A DNA stretch of 64,000 nt. It comes from Pseudomonadota bacterium. GTDB taxonomy: Bacteria; Pseudomonadota; Gammaproteobacteria; Steroidobacterales; Steroidobacteraceae. This document shows, piece after piece, positions 18,674-27,389 of this stretch (the stretch's first letter is position 1; each line of letters opens with the position of its first letter). The translations under genes were made by a program, and so were the position numbers. The stretch lies in NCBI GenBank assembly GCA_025356075.1, contig JANXUT010000075.1:1-64000 (forward strand), in the 5' to 3' direction. The notes below the pieces were generated by a model, which saw only the letters and a list, made by a program, of their open reading frames with translations, was not told the origin of the DNA and ran no database searches.

Positions 18674-19878
18674 GCGCGCGCCGCTCCTGGTGGAATGAGG
18701 CCGAGCTCGCGCCCGGCGGTCGTGAAGGCGCCGATTGCGCGTTCGATCTGCTCGGGCGTGTGCGCCGCGCTCATCTGCGTGCGGATCCGCGCCTGGCCCT
18801 TCGGCACGACGGGGAAGGAGAAGCCGATCACGTAGACGCCGAGCTCGAGGAGCCGGTCGGCCATGCGCGCGGCGAGGCTCGCATCGCCCAGCATCACGGG
18901 GATGATCGGGTGCTCGCCCGCCACGAGCGTGAAGCCGGCCAGGGTCATGCCGGCGCGAAACTGCTGCGCGTTGGCGGCCAGGCGCGTGCGCAGCTCCCCG
19001 CCCTCGCTCACGAGGTCGAGCACCCTCAGCGTCGTCGCGGCGATGACGGGCGGCACGGAGTTGGAGAAGAGGTACGGGCGCGAGCGCTGCCGCAGCCAGT
19101 CGATCACGGGCTTTCGGCCCGCGACGTAGCCGCCGGCGGCGCCTCCGAGCGCCTTGCCGAGCGTGCCGGTCAGCAGGTCGACGCGCGCCATGACGCCGGC
19201 GCGTTCGTGCGTGCCGCGGCCGCCCGCGCCGACGAACCCGGTCGCGTGCGAGTCATCGACGACGACGAGCGCCTGGTAGCGTTCGGCGAGGTCGCAGATG
19301 CCCTGAAGCGGTGCGAACGTCCCGTCCATCGAGAAGACGCCATCCGTCACGATGAGCCGCGTGCGCGCGCCCGCGCTCTCCTTGAGCCTCGCCTCGAGCT
19401 CGGTGAGGTCGCGGTTCGCGTAGCGGTACTTGGTCGCCTTGGACAGGCGTATCCCGTCGATGATCGAGGCGTGGTTGAGCGCATCCGAAATGACCGCATC
19501 CTCCTCGCCCAGCAGCGTCTCAAAGAGGCCGCCGTTCGCATCGAAGCAGGAGGAGTAGAGGATCGCATCGGCCGTGCCGAGGAACGTCGCGAGCTTGTGC
19601 TCGAGGTCGCGGTGCACGGCGTGCGTGCCGCAGATGAAGCGCACCGAGGCCATCCCGTAGCCGTACTGGTCGATGGCCCGGTGCGCGGCCTCGCGCACGG
19701 CCGGGTGACTCGCAAGCCCGAGGTAGTTGTTGGCGCACAGGTTCACGACCTCGCGGCCCTCGCCGACCCGGATCACGGCATTCTGCGGCGAGTTGAGCAG
19801 GCGCTCGCTCTTGTAAAGGCCCTGCGCGCGCAGCGCGGCGAGCTCGGCGGTCAGGCGCTCATCGAGGGCCGCATGCAT
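18670..19878 (-). CDS. kbl: 2-amino-3-ketobutyrate CoA ligase (glycine C-acetyltransferase)
   Basis: The 402-residue PLP enzyme cleaves 2-amino-3-ketobutyrate with CoA to glycine and acetyl-CoA, completing threonine breakdown. The start at 19878 (MHAALDERL) matches Kbl length; an open extension upstream overlaps the hslR-like gene and is rejected. Motifs seen are [37 protein letters not shown] and the PLP lysine in [22 protein letters not shown] -10 lies 29 bases upstream. Confidence 0.95.
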
Positions 19879-19907
19879 GGCTGGATCCCGGAGCCAAAGG
19901 GGTGGAA

Positions 19908-19913
19908 AGTATA
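19908..19913 (-). promoter_or_regulatory. -10 element (TATACT) of kbl-tdh
   Basis: TATACT on the minus strand lies 29 bases before the kbl start in the divergent region shared with the hslR-like gene. The -35 is weak. Confidence 0.45.
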
Positions 19914-19962
19914 GGCAAAATCGCCGGCCGCGACCGGCCATCCGCGCGAGGGACGCTGCCAC

Positions 19963-20418
19963 GTGAATCGACATAACACCAATGCCGGGGACGCGGCGGA
20001 CGAGGCGGAGCCGGGCACCGAGGGCGGCGCCCAGGCGCTTCGGATCGACCGCTGGCTCTGGTGCGCGCGCCTCTACAAGACCCGCTCGCTCGCCGCGCAG
20101 GCGGTCAGCGCCGGGCGCGTGCGCGTGGGGGATTTGCGCGTGAAGCCCTCGCGGCTCCTTAAGTGCGGCGAGCTCCTGCAACTATCGCTCGGCGGACGCG
20201 AGCTTGAGCTCAACGTGCTCGCGATCCCCTCGCGGCGCGGACCGGCGAGCGAGGCGCGTGGCTGCTACCGGGAGACGGCCGCGAGCGAGGCGCGCGGGCT
20301 CGTGTGGAACTCCCAGCAGCGCCTCGCCGCCCTCACGACGCCAAGGCCCGAGGGCCGGCCGGACAAGAAGGCCCGCCGCGAGCTCATGGAGCTTGCGCGC
20401 CGCCAGGGACGGGCGTGA
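19963..20418 (+). CDS. hslR: S4-domain RNA-binding protein, Hsp15-like
   Basis: The 151-residue basic protein has an S4 RNA-binding domain (about residues 26-90: [15 protein letters not shown], then [23 protein letters not shown]). A charged C-terminal tail follows, as in Hsp15. The E. coli protein rescues stalled 50S subunits that carry nascent chains after heat shock. The N-terminus has an acidic leader of about 25 residues not found in E. coli. The start is GTG with GAGGGA upstream. It is divergent from kbl-tdh and convergent with the CnoX-like gene. Confidence 0.88.
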   Translation: MNRHNTNAGDAADEAEPGTEGGAQALRIDRWLWCARLYKTRSLAAQAVSAGRVRVGDLRVKPSRLLKCGELLQLSLGGRELELNVLAIPSRRGPASEARGCYRETAASEARGLVWNSQQRLAALTTPRPEGRPDKKARRELMELARRQGRA

Positions 20419-20430
20419 GGCGAGGCGCCG

Positions 20431-21264
20431 TTAGTGCATCAGCGCCGCCATCTGGCGGCGGCTCGGCGGCACGAGCGCATGGCTCTCGCCGAGGAGCGCG
20501 AACGCGGCGCGTAGCGCGCGCTGCGCGGCGCCGCCGCCGAAGGACGGTTGCTGGCGCATGAGGTCGAGCCAGGCGTCGAGCGCCTCGGCGTGGCGGCCGT
20601 CCAGGAATTCGCGCGCCGCCGCGCGGTGGCGCCTGGCGTGCGGGTCGGCAGCCGGTGCACTCGTGGCGATGCGCGCAAGCTCGAGTCGCGCGCGTCGCTC
20701 CGTGATCGCCCGCTCCGCGTCGCTCGCGGCCGGCACGTCCGCGAGGCGCTCGGCGGCGGCATCGAGGTGGCCGGCGGCGATCAGCACGTCGATGAGCGCG
20801 AGCCGGTGCGCGAGGCGGCCGGGCTCGGCGGCGTTGAGCTGCGTCAGCGTCGCGATCGCCGCGTCCGGGTCGCCTGCCGCGGCGACCTCGAGCGCCGCGC
20901 GCCGCTCGCGGTCGGACGGCTGCTCCAGGTGCGACTCGATGAGCCTGCGGATGACCCCTTCCGGCTGCGCGCCGATGAGGGCATCGACGGGCTTGCCGCC
21001 GCGGAACAGCGCGAGCGTCGGCAGGCTCTTGATGCCGTAGCGGCTGGCAAGGCCCGCCTCGGCGTCGGTGTCGACCTTCACGACCTCCGCGCGGCCGGCG
21101 TACTCGAGGCCTAGGCGCTCGAGCACCGGCGCGATCGCTTGGCAGGGCCCGCACCAGGCCGCCCAGAAGTCGACCAGCACCGGCAAGTCGCGGGAGCGCT
21201 CGAGCACGCGGGCCTCGAAGGAGGCCTCGGTGACGGCGGGATCGACGGCGGTGGCGGCGGACAC
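20431..21264 (-). CDS. cnoX: Thioredoxin-TPR protein, CnoX (YbbN)-like
   Basis: The 277-residue cytoplasmic protein has an N-terminal thioredoxin domain (about 12-115) with an intact active site FWAAWCGPC and the cis-proline region [11 protein letters not shown]-terminal helical TPR-like region (about 120-277) follows. CnoX is a chaperedoxin that protects GroEL clients under oxidative stress. E. coli CnoX lacks the CGPC motif, while other bacterial versions keep it. This one should be redox-active. It is a single gene between convergent hslR and the divergent Nudix gene. Confidence 0.88.
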   Translation of the reverse strand: MSAATAVDPAVTEASFEARVLERSRDLPVLVDFWAAWCGPCQAIAPVLERLGLEYAGRAEVVKVDTDAEAGLASRYGIKSLPTLALFRGGKPVDALIGAQPEGVIRRLIESHLEQPSDRERRAALEVAAAGDPDAAIATLTQLNAAEPGRLAHRLALIDVLIAAGHLDAAAERLADVPAASDAERAITERRARLELARIATSAPAADPHARRHRAAAREFLDGRHAEALDAWLDLMRQQPSFGGGAAQRALRAAFALLGESHALVPPSRRQMAALMH

Positions 21265-21356
21265 GGGGCCTCGCGGGAGTCGGGGTGGCGATGGGTAAGC
21301 GTGTGGGCGCGCGGCCTCCGTATCAAGAGCCCGCCGCGCTCGGCGATACTCCCCCG

Positions 21357-21668
21357 ATGCCAGCGCCCGTCACCCCGAAGCTCGCGGTGGACATCGTCAT
21401 CGAGCTCATCGACCGGCCGGGTCGTCCGATCGTCCTCATCGAGCGGCGCTACCCGCCGCCCGGCTGGGCGCTGCCGGGCGGGTTCGTCGACGTCGGCGAG
21501 ACGGTCGAGGCCGCGGCCGTCCGCGAGGCGCGCGAGGAGACGGGGCTCATCGTCGAGCTCGGCGCGCTCCTTGGCGTCTATTCAGACCCTGCGCGCGATG
21601 CGCGCGGCCACACGGTGAGCGTCGTCTACGTTGCCCTCGCGGACTACCGGCGCGTCCGCGCCGGCTGA
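21357..21668 (+). CDS. Nudix hydrolase, C-terminally short
   Basis: The 103-residue product has a complete Nudix box (residues about 40-62: [18 protein letters not shown] then REETGL), which binds metal and pyrophosphate substrates. After the box only about 39 residues follow, ending at [14 protein letters not shown]. Nudix domains normally run about 130-150 residues, so the last strands and helix are missing. The stop is 10 bases from the end of the convergent Lrp gene. The start at 21357 is chosen because the sequence before it lacks family similarity. It may be a natural short form or a truncated, inactive gene. Confidence 0.75.
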   Translation: MPAPVTPKLAVDIVIELIDRPGRPIVLIERRYPPPGWALPGGFVDVGETVEAAAVREAREETGLIVELGALLGVYSDPARDARGHTVSVVYVALADYRRVRAG

Positions 21669-21678
21669 AGCGGGTTAC

Positions 21679-22149
21679 TCAGCGCGCGTCGATCGGGATC
21701 GCGCGCGTCGACTTGACCTCTTCCATGACGACGTAGGTGTGCGTCTGCTCGATGCCGGTCAGCGCCGCGAGATCCTCGAGGAAGCGGCGGTAGGCGCCCA
21801 TGTCGGCGGTACGGACCTTGAGGAGATAATCGAAGCCGCCGGCGACCATGTGGCATTCCTGGACGGGCTTAAGGCCGATGACGCCGTCGCGGAAGCGGTT
21901 GAAGACATCCGGCGTCGTCCGGTCGAGCTGGACCTCGACGAAGGCGATGAGCCCGGCGCCGAGGAGGGCGGGGTCGAGGTCCGCGGCATAGCCCCGGATG
22001 TAGCCGTCGCGCTCGAGGCGCCGAAGGCGCTCGAGGCACGGGGTAGCGGAGAGGTGCACCTGCCGCGCGACCTCGGCGACGCTCAGGCGCCCGTCGGCCT
22101 GCAGTAGCGAGAGCATCTGGCGGTCGATTCGGTCGAGCGGGTGGGACAT
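21679..22149 (-). CDS. Lrp/AsnC-family transcriptional regulator, probable PutR
   Basis: The 156-residue regulator has an N-terminal winged helix-turn-helix (DRIDRQMLSLLQADGRLSVA, then HLSATPCLERLRRLERDGYI) and a C-terminal RAM/ACT ligand domain (VEVQLDRTTPD to the end). It is divergent from putA with 100 bases between. Lrp-type activators so placed (PutR, BkdR-like) usually sense an amino acid and switch on the neighbouring catabolic gene. Proline sensing is therefore inferred. The ATG at 22149 is preferred over the much longer open frame that continues into putA antisense. Confidence 0.92.
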   Translation of the reverse strand: MSHPLDRIDRQMLSLLQADGRLSVAEVARQVHLSATPCLERLRRLERDGYIRGYAADLDPALLGAGLIAFVEVQLDRTTPDVFNRFRDGVIGLKPVQECHMVAGGFDYLLKVRTADMGAYRRFLEDLAALTGIEQTHTYVVMEEVKSTRAIPIDAR

Positions 22150-22219
22150 GTGGCACCAACGCAGTCGATCTAACGTTTTTCGGCTCTTGAGACAGTTAAA
22201 AACACTGGCTTGATCGCAA

Positions 22220-22225
22220 TATAGT
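22220..22225 (+). promoter_or_regulatory. Candidate putA promoter (-10 TATAGT)
   Basis: TATAGT lies 24 bases before the putA start; TTAAAA at 22196-22201 could serve as -35 with 18 bases between. This 100-base region is AT-rich compared with its flanks, as expected for an Lrp-controlled divergent promoter. Confidence 0.5.
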
Positions 22226-22249
22226 AGCCGAATCAATCGGGGGAATCGA

Positions 22250-25200
22250 ATGTCGCCATTCATCAGCGTCGACGGCAAGTCGCTCGAGTCGGCCGTGGGC
22301 CGCGGGGTCAACCGGTTGTGGCTGGCCGATGAGGACGCGGTGCTCCGCGAACTCCTGCCGCTCGCCCGCATCGAGGAGCCCGCCCGCGCCGCGGTGACGG
22401 CGGAGGCCATCGCGCTCGTCGAGACGGTGCGCAGCGCCCGCATCGAGCACTCGGGGATGGACGCATTCCTGCGGGAATACGACCTGGGTTCCCAGGAGGG
22501 CGTGATCCTGATGTGCCTTGCCGAGGCGCTCCTTCGCATTCCGGACGCGGTGACCGCCGACCGGCTCATCGCCGACAAGCTCGCCGCGGGTGACTGGGCG
22601 GCGCACCTGTCGGACGGCGGGTCGCTGTTCGTGAACGCCTCGACCTGGGGCCTCATGCTGACCGGGAGGATCGTGCAGCCGGACGCCGGCACCCAGCGCG
22701 ATCCCGCCGGGTTCATCCGTAACCTCGTCGCGCGGGTCGGGGAGCCTGTGGTGCGCACCGCGCTTCGCCAGGCGATGCGCATCATGGGGCACCAGTTCGT
22801 CATGGGGCGCACCATCGACGAGGCGCTCGCGCGGGCGGGCGAGGGCGCGAACGCCCGCTACCGCTACTCCTTCGACATGCTGGGCGAAGCGGCGCTGACG
22901 ATGGCGGATGCTGATCGCTACCTCGATGCCTACGCCCGTGCGATCGACTCGCTCGGCGCCGCGGTCAGGAAGTCGCGCGACTCGACCCCGGAGTCGGCGC
23001 CGAGCATCTCCGTCAAGCTCTCGGCGCTTCATCCGCGCTACGAGTTCGCGCAGCGCGCGCGCGTGCATGCGGAACTGACGCCCAGGATCATCAAGCTCGC
23101 CGAGCGCGCGGCCGCCGTCGGCATCGCGCTCACCGTTGACGCCGAGGAATCCGAGCGGCTCGAGATCTCCGTCGAGATCGTCGCCGCCGTGCTCGGCGCG
23201 CCCGCGCTCGCCGGCTGGCAGGGGTTCGGGCTCGCCGTGCAGGCGTACCAGAAGCGCGCGCCGGACGTGCTTAGGTGGCTGATCGCGCGCGCGCGCACGG
23301 CCGGCCGTCGACTCAACGTGCGCCTCGTCAAGGGCGCGTACTGGGACTCCGAGATCAAGCGCGCGCAGGAGCGCGGGTACCCCGGCTACCCCGTCTACAC
23401 GCGCAAGCAGTGCACCGACGTCGCCTACCTCGCCTGCGCGACGCTGATGCTGGATGCGCCCGATGTGATATTCCCGCAGTTCGCGACCCACAACGCGCAC
23501 ACCGTCGCGAGCATCCTGCACCACGCCGGGAGTCGCGGCCGCAGCTTCGAGTTCCAGCGCCTGCACGGCATGGGCGAGGAACTCTATGGCCTCGTCACCG
23601 ACCCCGCGCGCCACGGCGCGGCCTGCCGCGTCTACGCGCCGGTGGGCTCGCACGAAGACCTGCTGCCGTACCTCGTCAGGCGCCTCCTCGAGAATGGCGC
23701 CAACACCTCCTTCGTCAATCGCATCGTCGATTCGCGGTTGCCGCCCGAGGAAATCGTCGCCGATCCCATCGCGTTCATCGATGGACTCGTCAGCGTCCCG
23801 CACCCGCGCATCCCGCTGCCGTCGCGCATCTTCGGCGCCGAGCGGCCGAACTCGGCCGGCGTCAATCTCGCCGACGGGCACGCGCTTGCCGAGCTGGCCG
23901 CCGCGGCTGGCGGCGCCCTCGAGGCGCGTCACGGCGCGAGCGCGATCATCGACGGGCGGGCGGCGGCCAAGCCCGATGCGATAGCCGCGCGCGGCACCGC
24001 CGTGCACAGCCCGGCGGATCGCTCGCTCCTCGTCGGGCACGTGCTCGAGACGACGGACGCCGACGTCGGGCGGGCGCTCGATGTCGCGGTCGGCGCGTTC
24101 GATGGCTGGGACCGGACCCCGGCGAACGAGCGCGCCATGATCCTCGAGCGCGCGGCGGATGCGTTCGAGCAGCACCGCGCCGAGCTCATCGCGCTATGCG
24201 TGCGCGAGGCCGGCAAGTCGATCGCCGACAGCGTCGCGGAGGTCCGCGAAGCGGTCGATTTCCTGCGCTACTACGCGCAGCGGGCGCGGTTCGACTTCGG
24301 CAAGGATCTGGTGCTGCCGGGGCCGACCGGCGAGAGCAACGAGCTCACGCTCCGTGGCCGGGGCGTGTTCGTGTGCGTGAGTCCCTGGAACTTCCCGCTC
24401 GCGATCTTCACGGGCCAGGTCGCGGCGGCGCTCGCCGCCGGCAACGCCGTCATCGCCAAGCCCGCCGAGCAGACCGCGCTCGTCGCCGCCTACGCGACGA
24501 GGCTCCTGCACGAGGCGGGGGTGCCTGGCGGCGCGCTCGGCTTCGTGCCGGGCGATGGCGCGCGCGTTGGCGGGCGCCTCACGGCCGACAGCCGCGTCGC
24601 TGGCGTCGCATTCACGGGCTCGAACGACACCGCCGCCTCGATCCATCGCGCGCTCGCGGCACGCAAGGGCCCGATCGCGGCGCTGATCGCCGAGACGGGC
24701 GGGCAGAACGCGATGATCGTGGATAGCTCCGCGCTCCCCGAGCAGGTCGTCAACGACGCGATCGCCTCGGCCTTCGGCAGCGCTGGCCAGCGCTGCTCGG
24801 CGCTTCGCATCCTCTGCGTGCAGGAGGAGATCGCCGACCGGGTCGAGGAGTTGATCGCTGGCGCCATGGATGAGCTCGTCATCGGCGACCCGGCGCTCCT
24901 CTCGACCGACGTTGGCCCGGTGATCGACGGCGAGGCGCTCGCAGGGCTCGAGCGGCATTTGAAAGAGATCACCCGCGGCGCGCGCTGGTCGCACCGCGCG
25001 CGCCTCCCGCCAGGGCTCGAGCGCGGCTCGTTCCTCGCGCCGCTCGCCGTCGAGATCAAGAGCATCACGGCGCTCGAGCGCGAGGTGTTTGGTCCCGTGC
25101 TCCACGTGCTGAGATGGCGGGCGCGCGAGCTCGATGAACTCGTCGATGCGATCAACGCGACCGGGTTCGGGCTTACCCTCGGCATCCACACGCGCATCGA

Positions 25201-25432
25201 TTCGACCGTCGAGCGGGTGCGGCGGCGGGCGCGGGCCGGCAACGTCTACGTGAACCGCAACATGATCGGCGCGGTGGTCGGCGTGCAGCCCTTTGGCGGC
25301 AGCGGGCTTTCGGGCACGGGGCCGAAGGCGGGTGGCCCCCACTACCTGCACCGCTTCGCGACCGAGCAGACGGTCACGATCAATACGGCGGCGGTCGGGG
25401 GCAATGCGAGCTTGCTGGCGCTCGCGGGCTAG
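22250..25432 (+). CDS. putA: Bifunctional proline dehydrogenase / P5C dehydrogenase PutA
   Basis: The 1060-residue enzyme oxidises proline to glutamate in two steps. The FAD proline dehydrogenase barrel lies at about 140-450, with VKGAYWDSEIKRAQERG near 360 and EFQRLHGMGEELYG near 435. The NAD aldehyde dehydrogenase domain lies at about 530-1000, with SPWNFPLAIFTGQ, the Glu in AETGGQN near 814 and catalytic Cys near 849 in GSAGQRCSA. The N-terminal ribbon-helix-helix DNA-binding domain of E. coli PutA (1320 residues) is absent, and so is the long C-terminal extension. Control probably falls to the divergent Lrp-type regulator. Confidence 0.96.
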   Translation: MSPFISVDGKSLESAVGRGVNRLWLADEDAVLRELLPLARIEEPARAAVTAEAIALVETVRSARIEHSGMDAFLREYDLGSQEGVILMCLAEALLRIPDAVTADRLIADKLAAGDWAAHLSDGGSLFVNASTWGLMLTGRIVQPDAGTQRDPAGFIRNLVARVGEPVVRTALRQAMRIMGHQFVMGRTIDEALARAGEGANARYRYSFDMLGEAALTMADADRYLDAYARAIDSLGAAVRKSRDSTPESAPSISVKLSALHPRYEFAQRARVHAELTPRIIKLAERAAAVGIALTVDAEESERLEISVEIVAAVLGAPALAGWQGFGLAVQAYQKRAPDVLRWLIARARTAGRRLNVRLVKGAYWDSEIKRAQERGYPGYPVYTRKQCTDVAYLACATLMLDAPDVIFPQFATHNAHTVASILHHAGSRGRSFEFQRLHGMGEELYGLVTDPARHGAACRVYAPVGSHEDLLPYLVRRLLENGANTSFVNRIVDSRLPPEEIVADPIAFIDGLVSVPHPRIPLPSRIFGAERPNSAGVNLADGHALAELAAAAGGALEARHGASAIIDGRAAAKPDAIAARGTAVHSPADRSLLVGHVLETTDADVGRALDVAVGAFDGWDRTPANERAMILERAADAFEQHRAELIALCVREAGKSIADSVAEVREAVDFLRYYAQRARFDFGKDLVLPGPTGESNELTLRGRGVFVCVSPWNFPLAIFTGQVAAALAAGNAVIAKPAEQTALVAAYATRLLHEAGVPGGALGFVPGDGARVGGRLTADSRVAGVAFTGSNDTAASIHRALAARKGPIAALIAETGGQNAMIVDSSALPEQVVNDAIASAFGSAGQRCSALRILCVQEEIADRVEELIAGAMDELVIGDPALLSTDVGPVIDGEALAGLERHLKEITRGARWSHRARLPPGLERGSFLAPLAVEIKSITALEREVFGPVLHVLRWRARELDELVDAINATGFGLTLGIHTRIDSTVERVRRRARAGNVYVNRNMIGAVVGVQPFGGSGLSGTGPKAGGPHYLHRFATEQTVTINTAAVGGNASLLALAG

Positions 25433-25501
25433 CGGCTTGGTAGCGAGGCCGCGGCAGGCGGCGATAGGCGTGGAGCGTTGTCGTTCACGGCCCGCTCCGG
25501 C

Positions 25502-25927
25502 CTATTGCCGGGCGGGTCCTGCGGCGAGATCGAACGACTCGAGCATCTGCTCGCTCCATTCAGGGCGCAGCCAGGCGCTCCCGGAGGGCGGTTCCGGATA
25601 GTCGTTCCGGCAGTAGCCGCGCCGCGCTTCGAAATCAAAGACCGCATGCGGGTAGTCGTTGACCAGCAGGGCCGCTCTGGTTCCGCCGTCATCCCAGAGC
25701 AATTTGATCGTCGATGGGAGCTCGCGATCGGAAACCTCTCCTACGGTGTAGATGTGCATCGCGTCGAGGATCCGCAGCTCGTCGTTGGACACGTCGACGG
25801 AATAGAAATAGCCCGTCTCCCCGTCGTCCTCAAATACAACCGCAACGGACTCGGTCCGGCTGGCGGCCTCGATGACCACAGGTTCGCCCACCGTGATTAT
25901 CTGTTCGACAGCGACACTCAGAGTCAC
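25502..25927 (-). CDS. DUF2251-like protein of unknown function
   Basis: The 141-residue acidic protein has no signal peptide or membrane segment. It resembles DUF2251 proteins from memory (VAVVFEDDGETGYFYSVD, ALLVNDYPHAVFDFEARRGY). I chose the GTG at 25927 because CGGAGG lies at ribosome-site distance; a TTG ten codons earlier is weaker. It is the last gene of the SUF run, 38 bases after sixA, and may be co-transcribed. Its base composition is less GC-rich than the neighbours, hinting at later arrival. The function is unknown. Confidence 0.75.
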   Translation of the reverse strand: MTLSVAVEQIITVGEPVVIEAASRTESVAVVFEDDGETGYFYSVDVSNDELRILDAMHIYTVGEVSDRELPSTIKLLWDDGGTRAALLVNDYPHAVFDFEARRGYCRNDYPEPPSGSAWLRPEWSEQMLESFDLAAGPARQ

Positions 25928-25965
25928 CGCGGACCTCCGTTGGTCATCGGGCGCCAAACGACTGT

Positions 25966-26472
25966 TTAGCGGCGGGGGCCGTCGTCGTCAGGGTGGCGCA
26001 GCCGCACTTTCTCGAAGACTCCCTGGGCGACTTCATCCCAGCCCTCGACAGGAGCCCTGAGCGTGCAGACGGCGGCGGTCGGCAGGTCGCCGATCGTATC
26101 GTCGCCCGAGAGCCATGCCGCCAGGCGGCTGACGCCCGGATTGTGGCCGACCAGCATCACGTGGCGGTGCGCGGCGGGCGTCGCGCGCAGGATGGCAACG
26201 AGCGTCGCGCGCTCGGCGAGGTAGATGCGATCGTCGTGGCGGATCTTCTGCAGCGGAAAACCCAGCGAGCGCGCGAACTCCTTGGCCGTGCTGATCGCGC
26301 GCACCGCGGGGCTCGCGAGGATGTGGTCGGCCCGGATGCCGAGCGAGTGGGCGAGCTCGGCCATCTCCTCGGCCTCCTTGCGGCCGCGCTTGTCGAGGCG
26401 CCGCTCGAAGTCCTCGACGTCGCCGTCGTGCTTCTCGGCGTGCGCGTGGCGCACGATCGTTACCAGCTTCAT
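25966..26472 (-). CDS. sixA: SixA-type phosphohistidine phosphatase
   Basis: The 168-residue histidine-phosphatase protein has the RHAHAE motif with nucleophile His 9, a conserved Arg in SPAVRAIST, and the second His in LVGHNPGVSRLA. The lack of extra domains fits the small SixA branch. SixA removes phosphate from phosphohistidine in phosphotransfer proteins (E. coli: the nitrogen-PTS NPr). It lies 28 bases after the Rieske gene at the tail of the SUF run. The real substrate here is unknown. Confidence 0.88.
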   Translation of the reverse strand: MKLVTIVRHAHAEKHDGDVEDFERRLDKRGRKEAEEMAELAHSLGIRADHILASPAVRAISTAKEFARSLGFPLQKIRHDDRIYLAERATLVAILRATPAAHRHVMLVGHNPGVSRLAAWLSGDDTIGDLPTAAVCTLRAPVEGWDEVAQGVFEKVRLRHPDDDGPRR

Positions 26473-26500
26473 TCCCCGTCCCCGTCTTGTCGTCGTGCTC

Positions 26501-26815
26501 TTAGTCGATCCCGATCACTAGCCGCCCGGCCCTTACTTCGATCGGGAAGGTCGGGACGGGCTCGTAGGCGGGCGGCGAAAGCGCCGCCCCCGTGCGCAGG
26601 CAAAACCGCGCGCCGTGCCTCGGGCAGATGACCTCGAGCCCCTCGACCGGGCCATCCGACAGCGGGTTGCCGTCGTGGGTGCAGACGTCCTCGATCGCGT
26701 AGCGCTCGCCGCCCACATCGTAGACGGCGATGAACCGGCCATCGACCTCGAACACCCGGTGGCCGCTGCGCGGCACGGCATCGGCAGCGCCCACATCGAT
26801 CCAGCGCGCCGTCAT
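26501..26815 (-). CDS. Small Rieske [2Fe-2S] ferredoxin-like protein
   Basis: The 104-residue protein is a stand-alone Rieske domain with ligands Cys 45 and His 47 (CTHDGNPLSDG) and Cys 64 and His 67 (CPRHGARF). Such proteins are often labelled non-haem iron oxygenase ferredoxin subunits, but no oxygenase gene lies near. The start shares a base with the sufT stop (ATG and TGA overlap), so it belongs to the SUF operon. It may be an electron carrier or a first recipient of SUF-made clusters; both are inferences. Confidence 0.9.
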   Translation of the reverse strand: MTARWIDVGAADAVPRSGHRVFEVDGRFIAVYDVGGERYAIEDVCTHDGNPLSDGPVEGLEVICPRHGARFCLRTGAALSPPAYEPVPTFPIEVRAGRLVIGID

Positions 26816-27366
26816 CACATCATACCGGTCTGCAGTCGCGCGGCCTCGGACATCATCTCGCGGCCCCACGGTGGATCGAACACGAGCTCGACGTCGGGTT
26901 CGGTGACGGTCGGAATGAGCTCGAGCTTTTCCTTGACGTCCTGCACGAGCACCTCGCCCATGCCGCAGCCGGGCGCCGTCAGCGTCATCCGCACTGCGAC
27001 CGCGCGGGTCCCGTCCGGCCGGCCCGCGATCTCGCAGCTGTAGATGAGGCCAAGATCGACGATGTTGACGGGGATCTCGGGGTCGTAGCAGGTCCGCATC
27101 TGGTCCCACGCGAGCTTCTCGACGTCGGCGTCGGTCGCATCGGGTGGCAATTGGAGCTTCTGCGGCGCTTCCTTGCCGATCGCATCGGCGTCCTCGCCCG
27201 CGACCCGGAAGAGGTTGCCCTCGACGTAAACAGTGAAGCTGCCGCCGAGCGCCTGCGTGACGTAGCCGACGCTGCCGGTGCGCAGCTTCACCTCGACGCC
27301 GGCCGGGACCAGCACCGCCTTGACGTCGCGGTTGACGACGAAGGGCTCGTTCTCGTGGTGACGCAT
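26815..27366 (-). CDS. sufT: Fe-S assembly protein SufT (MIP18/DUF59 family)
   Basis: The 183-residue SufT has an N-terminal extension (GSVGYVTQALGGSFTVYVEG) and a C-terminal DUF59/MIP18 domain. The latter holds DPEIPVNIVDLGLIYS and LTAPGCGMGEVLVQDV, whose Cys is the conserved one. SufT helps deliver or mature Fe-S clusters, especially under high demand. It lies between sufU and the Rieske gene on the same strand. Confidence 0.92.
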   Translation of the reverse strand: MRHHENEPFVVNRDVKAVLVPAGVEVKLRTGSVGYVTQALGGSFTVYVEGNLFRVAGEDADAIGKEAPQKLQLPPDATDADVEKLAWDQMRTCYDPEIPVNIVDLGLIYSCEIAGRPDGTRAVAVRMTLTAPGCGMGEVLVQDVKEKLELIPTVTEPDVELVFDPPWGREMMSEAARLQTGMM

Positions 27367-27389
27367 TCGCTCGTTGCCTGCCTAGGGGT

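Noticed and set aside
19879-19962. Glycine or threonine riboswitch before kbl-tdh or gcvR
   Set aside because: The leaders are under 40 bases from the likely -10 and show no room for a known aptamer.
21620-21700. Frameshift in the Nudix gene that would restore the C-terminus
   Set aside because: Reading on in either other frame gives no Nudix-like continuation and runs antisense into the Lrp gene.
22150-22815. Fusion of the Lrp regulator with a long N-terminal domain
   Set aside because: The extension lies antisense to putA and across its promoter, and has no domain. A normal Lrp start exists at 22149.
26501-26815. Rieske protein as subunit of an aromatic dioxygenase
   Set aside because: No oxygenase alpha or beta subunit or reductase gene is near; its start overlaps sufT.
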